From Corbicula japonica (Eukaryota > Mollusca > Bivalvia > Venerida > Cyrenidae): a stretch of DNA of 64,000 bases. Location: positions 17,660,053 through 17,724,052 of the forward strand of contig JAZAYU010000002.1 of the NCBI GenBank assembly GCA_038501625.1, in the 5' to 3' direction. How positions within the stretch are numbered: position 1 is the stretch's first letter; each line of letters begins with the position of its first letter. Below, piece by piece: positions 59,886 to 64,000 of the stretch. Under the pieces are notes generated by a model that had not been told where the DNA came from, searched no databases, and saw only the letters and a list, made by a program, of their open reading frames with translations. Position numbers and translations under genes: made by a program.

Positions 59886-61365
59886 CAGGGTGTAGGACGT
59901 GGCACTGCTTCCGAAGATAGTTAAGCGAGGACAATGTTGCATTGGGAAAAAATGGCGGTTTATTCGGCCTTTTGTAAAAATGGATTTAATTTTGCAAGGT
60001 AAGTGCCTTCATACTATATTAAATTTAAAATCCACCTGTGCATTCTGTGACCAGATGCCTAAGGTACCCTCGACACTTTGTTTCAGGAACGCAGATTTTG
60101 TAACAAAAACGTTATTGGATTTATACAGTTTAGGTTATGTAAACACGCCAAAAATATGGCATTTTTAGGCTGATTTTTAGACATCTGGGCACTACCATGA
60201 CTTGGGTTATAGCAAATTTTCAAGTCAAAATAACTTATTCTTTTTTCTACTTGGCTCGTTCCCAATAAGCAACACCCACGCTCGAAAGAAAACAGGACAT
60301 GCCATTATCTGGCATTCTAGGATTAGGACATCCCCTTTTTGGCGTTATCTGGAAAACTTTACTGAACGGGTTTTTCATAAAGCACATGCATATTCACAGA
60401 TTTGATTAAAGAGTATGTTTTTTATTCTTTTGGATATGTTTACTGAATGTGTTTTCATAAAAAAACAACACATTTACATAATTACCATATGCGAATGCAT
60501 GGTTACAAATAAATATTGAGGTAAACGTAAGCATTGATTCTTCATATTTCTTAATATCATGTTTACGCTCCAAAAAAATAACTGCATTTCGAATTGCAGT
60601 AGGTCACTTTTCCAACAGGCATATGCTTTAAAAGAAAATTTTATAACTGTATACCTATACTTTACACAAAAAAATTCTACCATGGTGTCATTTTGCGCGT
60701 GCTCGATGATGTAGTTAATGTATAGGAAACTGGATATGTTGCCGTATTTAATTATGACTTATACATCATAAATGATATTCCGACTTGATTTCCTCAAATT
60801 CAGATCGTGATTATATAAGAACATTTTAAACAATCCAAGAAACTAAATCTGTGAATTACGTGTGCTTTATGAAAAACCCGTTCAGTAAAGTTATCCGGGT
60901 AAGGCCAAAAAGGGAATGTCCCAATCCTCGAATGCCAGATAATGGCATGTCCTGTTTTCTTTCGAGCGTGGCGGGTTGCTAATTGGGGACAAGCCAAGTA
61001 GAAAAAAGAATATGTTATTTTGACTTGATAAAATGCTAAAACCCAACATGATTATGCCCTGATGTCTGAAAATCAGCCTAAAAATGCCATATTTTTGGCG
61101 TGTTTACATTACCTAAACTGTATAAAACCGTCAATAACGTTTTTGTTACAAAATCTGCGTTTCTGAAACAGTGTCGAGAGAACCTTAAGCATTTGGTCGC
61201 AGAATGCACATGTGGATTTAAAATTTAATATAGTACGAAGGCACTTACCTTGCAAAATAAATCCATATTTTTTACAAAAAGGCCGACTAAACCGCCATTT
61301 TCATCCCAATGCAACATTATCCTCGCTTTACTATCTTCGGTAGCAGTGCCACGTCCTACCCCCTG
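59886..61365. mobile_element. 1.48 kb fold-back element with about 520-bp inverted arms
   Basis: The left arm (59886-60404) starts caggg-tgtaggacgtggcac and the right arm (60844-61365) ends with gtgccacgtccta-ccccctg. The arms are complementary with scattered differences throughout, around a loop of about 440 bases. Neither arm nor loop has a convincing transposase. It is a non-autonomous inverted-repeat (fold-back) element. Confidence 0.9.
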
Positions 61366-61392
61366 ATTAAGCTAATGGTAACTTAATATCAT

Positions 61393-61645
61393 TTCTAATT
61401 CGTACATATAACCAACAAGCCAATATGATGTTGATATCTTTGCTAATTCGTACATATAGCCAGTGAGCCAATATGAACTTGGTATCTTTGCTCATTCGTT
61501 CATATAACCAATGAGCCAATATGAACTTGGTATCTTTGCTAATTCGTACATATAACAAATGAGCTAATATGAACTTGGTATTTTTGCTAATTCGTACATA
61601 TAACCAGTAAGCCAATATGAACCTGGTTTCATTGCTATTTCATAC
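61393..61645. repeat. 48-bp minisatellite, second array
   Basis: attcgtacatataacc recurs at 61401 (taking the cg), 61449, 61497, 61545 and 61593, always 48 bases apart. As at the left end of the window, the unit length keeps a 16-residue frame open on the minus strand, but the two arrays share no sequence. Confidence 0.93.
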
Positions 61646-63065
61646 GTACGCCCATGTACACATACAAATTATCCAAAATTTATGCATTTTATTAAGATTA
61701 TCTAACGTTAAATTAATTTAAACATTTCGAGAAAAATCAAACTTAATTTTTTTTAAATTCCTTTTCCATTGTGCTTGCAAAATTAGTTTCTAATATTTTA
61801 GACAGTATCCAAATAATACTAATGCATTATAGCTAATAATTCAACAAATAAAATAAATACAAACATAGTCCAGATGTGACTTATACAAATTTTATGATAT
61901 TAAGTAGGACACAATTGAGATAAAATACTGTCCAGTTTTGACTTGGTGCTAATCAACTTTATCTATATAGAAGAAGTTAGTTTTAGATAAAAGAATATCT
62001 CGATATAACTCGTAACTAGTAGCCATTGTAAAGTAAAACGTTTACATGGGCGGAGCGGGTGCGTGAAGTTTAGTGGATTTGCACAAATCCCCTTTGGGGG
62101 TAGCAATGTTTAATTTTCATGGAGAGTTTGCCAGAAGGTTGAAAACTACAATATGACTGTCCCAAAAGACCTTTTTTCTGGAAATCTTGATTCCGACCCT
62201 GGTTTATGTCTGAAAGGTTGCACTTTCTGCTTTAATTTAAATAGAAACACCATTTTCAGCATCAAAACTAAAGATAAACTAAAATCTAAACTCTTCGCCT
62301 ACAAAGGTCAGCTACCACTGTAATGTTCGAATGAGGACGGAGAAACTGGATCGGAAAAAAATCGTTGACATTAAGTCAACCAGACTCTCTAATTAACATA
62401 AAGATCTATGAAAGAAAAATTTAAAAAGTCTTCCAGAATATGGCTGAAAACAATCAAGAGACTGAACCCATCTGTTATCAAACAAACACAACTTTGAAAC
62501 AGTTAATGGAAAAAGAAAAGCCACCAATCCAGCGATAATGACCTTTAACACTAGTGAAATCCCAATAAAAAATAAAGGCTACAAGTCAACTATTGCAGTC
62601 ATGCTGGCACGAAGAAATAATAATGATATTATCATTAGATGCAGTAACTGGTAATCTTTAAGAGATATAATGCAAAACTGAAACAAAATTTATGTAAGAA
62701 CAACAACAACAACAAATAATGCCATATAAATGAAATATAGAAAACAGGAAAATTTCACTGTAAATTATAGTTCCTACTCTTCCATGCGCTCGATTAACTT
62801 TATCAGCGCTATTGTACAGTTTTACCGTTGTAAGAAAATCACTAGCATGGCACACATATATTCCAATATTAATAAATATTGATATTAATAAATATAAATA
62901 TATTTATTAAAAAATTATCACTATCGTTGCATATTCCTGTATATTCTAGATTATTAACAGTTTGAGAGCGATACTATCTTGGCGAATAGTTGATACAAAC
63001 TTTTTAAATGTGTTTTTAGGTCTTTTTATTTTTTTTTTTGGAAGTCACGGCTTTGTTGATGAAAA
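61646..63065. other. intergenic with one dispersed repeat
   Basis: 62040-62230 is a second copy of the repeat at 52600-52790. The rest is AT-rich, with no gene recognised. Confidence 0.5.
62040..62230 (+). repeat. dispersed repeat, copy 2 (collinear with 52600-52790)
   Basis: Shares, in order, gtttagtgg, cccctttggggg, ttaattttcatgg, ttgccagaag, gactgtcccaaa, tctggaaatctt and cgaccctgg. Confidence 0.75.
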
Positions 63066-63535
63066 AGAAGAAGACGGAATTTTGAAAGCCACTGAACACG
63101 ACAAATAAGAAAATATTTCAGGCACGGTTTGATTGAGCCTCTTCATGAAGTATATTTAAGCTTTGGACCGACATATAAAATGGGAACTTCTGAAGTTTTT
63201 CTCAGAGCAAATATGTCAAGAATAGAGACCAGGTCGCCACATAGTACCCGTTTCCTGCCATATTTGACGTCCACTGACGTCCTGAAGTTCAGCTTCTTTC
63301 TTCATTGTTTCCGTCTATGGAACAACCAACCAGCATCTGTTGCTGAAGCTCATTCTTTTGCATCCTTTATTGGTGTAAATATTAAGTTGCGCTCAAACCG
63401 GGGCTAGGCGGCGTGGGCAGTAATATGCATTTCCATTACTGTCCATAAACCGGCTTAATCAAACGGAGCCTGCAATAGTTTCATACTTATCGTGTTCGGT
63501 GGCTTTCAAAGTTCCCTTTTCATCTATTTCATGAA
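63066..63535. mobile_element. small inverted-repeat element carrying a reverse-transcriptase C-terminal fragment
   Basis: The left arm near 63078-63140 (ttgaaagccactgaacacga...) is the complement of the right arm near 63445-63510 (...tcgtgttcggtggctttcaa). Between them, 63189-63406 reads a segment like the extreme C-terminus of CR1/Jockey reverse transcriptases (TSTDVLKFSFFLHCFRLWNN, then QPASVAEAHSF). It is the most complete member of the AAAGCCACCGAACACGAC family. Confidence 0.6.
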
Positions 63536-63589
63536 TAAGCTTTCTAACCTGACCTACTTATGGGGTCTTTCATTCACAGTTACGAAGTA

Positions 63590-63625
63590 TCGCCAATTAG
63601 CAGGGCCTCGAACCCGGGCACCACC
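63590..63625 (-). repeat. tRNA T-arm-like fragment
   Basis: On the minus strand, gcccgggttcgaggccctgc has a B-box (GGTTCGAGGCC) and a paired stem. No other tRNA arms are evident. Confidence 0.35.
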
Positions 63626-63830
63626 ACAGAAGCAAGATTGGTTTTGTCTAGATTGTTGAAAAGCAAAGTTCTGTGTAAAACTATTTACTGTTACTTCATT
63701 TCTGTTTTAACTTGTAACTAGCAATACTTTGGTCCGTGTCTTTATTCTGCCTCTTCTATTTCTCTTTTTTGTTTTTACTTGCGCACCGTTTAAGAAATGT
63801 TAATTTTGACAGTTTCACTTATTATTGTAG

Positions 63831-63953
63831 ATGTAGATTTTGGAATGAGATGAATGTTAATTTACTCTTTAGAAACCAACAATTTGTTGTGCCCAAGCTG
63901 GTATTAAGTGTAAAAGTTGATCTCATCCTCAAAGAGCTAACATTAAGCAGAAA
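63831..63953 (+). CDS. possible internal exon of an unknown gene at the right edge
   Basis: Bounded by ttattattgtag and AAA|gtgagt, 123 bases (41 codons in length). It is open in only one frame, which reads FWNEMNVNLLFRNQQFVVPK and on to ELTLSRK. Splice-site quality and codon length suggest an exon of a gene continuing to the right; chance is possible. I do not recognise the protein. Confidence 0.3.
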
Positions 63954-64000
63954 GTGAGTATTTTATCAAGTTTTATAATTCCAGGAAATATACTTGCATC

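Noticed and set aside
61367..61615. Minus-strand open frame with a WLYVRISKDTKFILAH-type repeat
   Set aside because: Again the by-product of a 48-bp tandem repeat with no other coding evidence.

Overview
This is AT-rich, intron-bearing animal DNA crowded with dispersed repeats. The sequence points to a lophotrochozoan, most likely a bivalve mollusc: a tandem array of RING-less B-box (TRIM-like) genes, an intact SHOX-type homeobox gene, a 1.8 kb element with 166-bp core repeats and CTCACCTGAG/CTCAGGTGAG ends like repeats known from bivalves, many small inverted-repeat elements, and a CR1/Jockey-like retrotransposon. The species assignment is inference.

Layout. (1) 1-3.0 kb: a 48-bp minisatellite, then the 3' end of a plus-strand gene with two duplicated 87-nt exons and a terminal exon of 64 codons. 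(2) 3-6.9 kb: no gene seen. (3) 6.9-32.3 kb: a head-to-tail segmental array of four B-box/coiled-coil/propeller genes. Only the first (6979-8703) is intact; those at 11232, 22887 and 26883 are pseudogenes with different lesions. Comparing duplicated flanks shows two insertions that interrupt one unit: a Helitron/Helentron-like element (17312-19145) and a 1.46 kb element with 473-bp terminal direct repeats (19600-21061). (4) 33.4-55.3 kb: a complete SHOX gene with four coding exons (34093-34375, 39599-39795, 50378-50435, 54916-55238; 286 residues). Its introns hold a 659-bp palindrome, a second fold-back element, a 5'-truncated non-LTR retrotransposon starting next to the exon 2 donor, a miRNA-like hairpin and several small inverted-repeat elements. 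(5) 57.9-59.5 kb, minus strand: an intact secreted protein of the DUF1838 family, mostly known from bacteria, with a eukaryotic signal peptide, eight N-glycosylation sequons and two tandem copies of the domain. (6) 59.6-64 kb: tRNA relics, a 1.48 kb fold-back element inserted in a second 48-bp minisatellite, a small inverted-repeat element carrying a reverse-transcriptase tail, and a possible exon at the right edge.

The genes do not form one pathway. The B-box array looks like a birth-and-death family (immune or ubiquitin-related by family knowledge), SHOX is a developmental transcription factor with large introns, and the DUF1838 gene is the most unusual coding feature. All family assignments are by eye; no database search was run.
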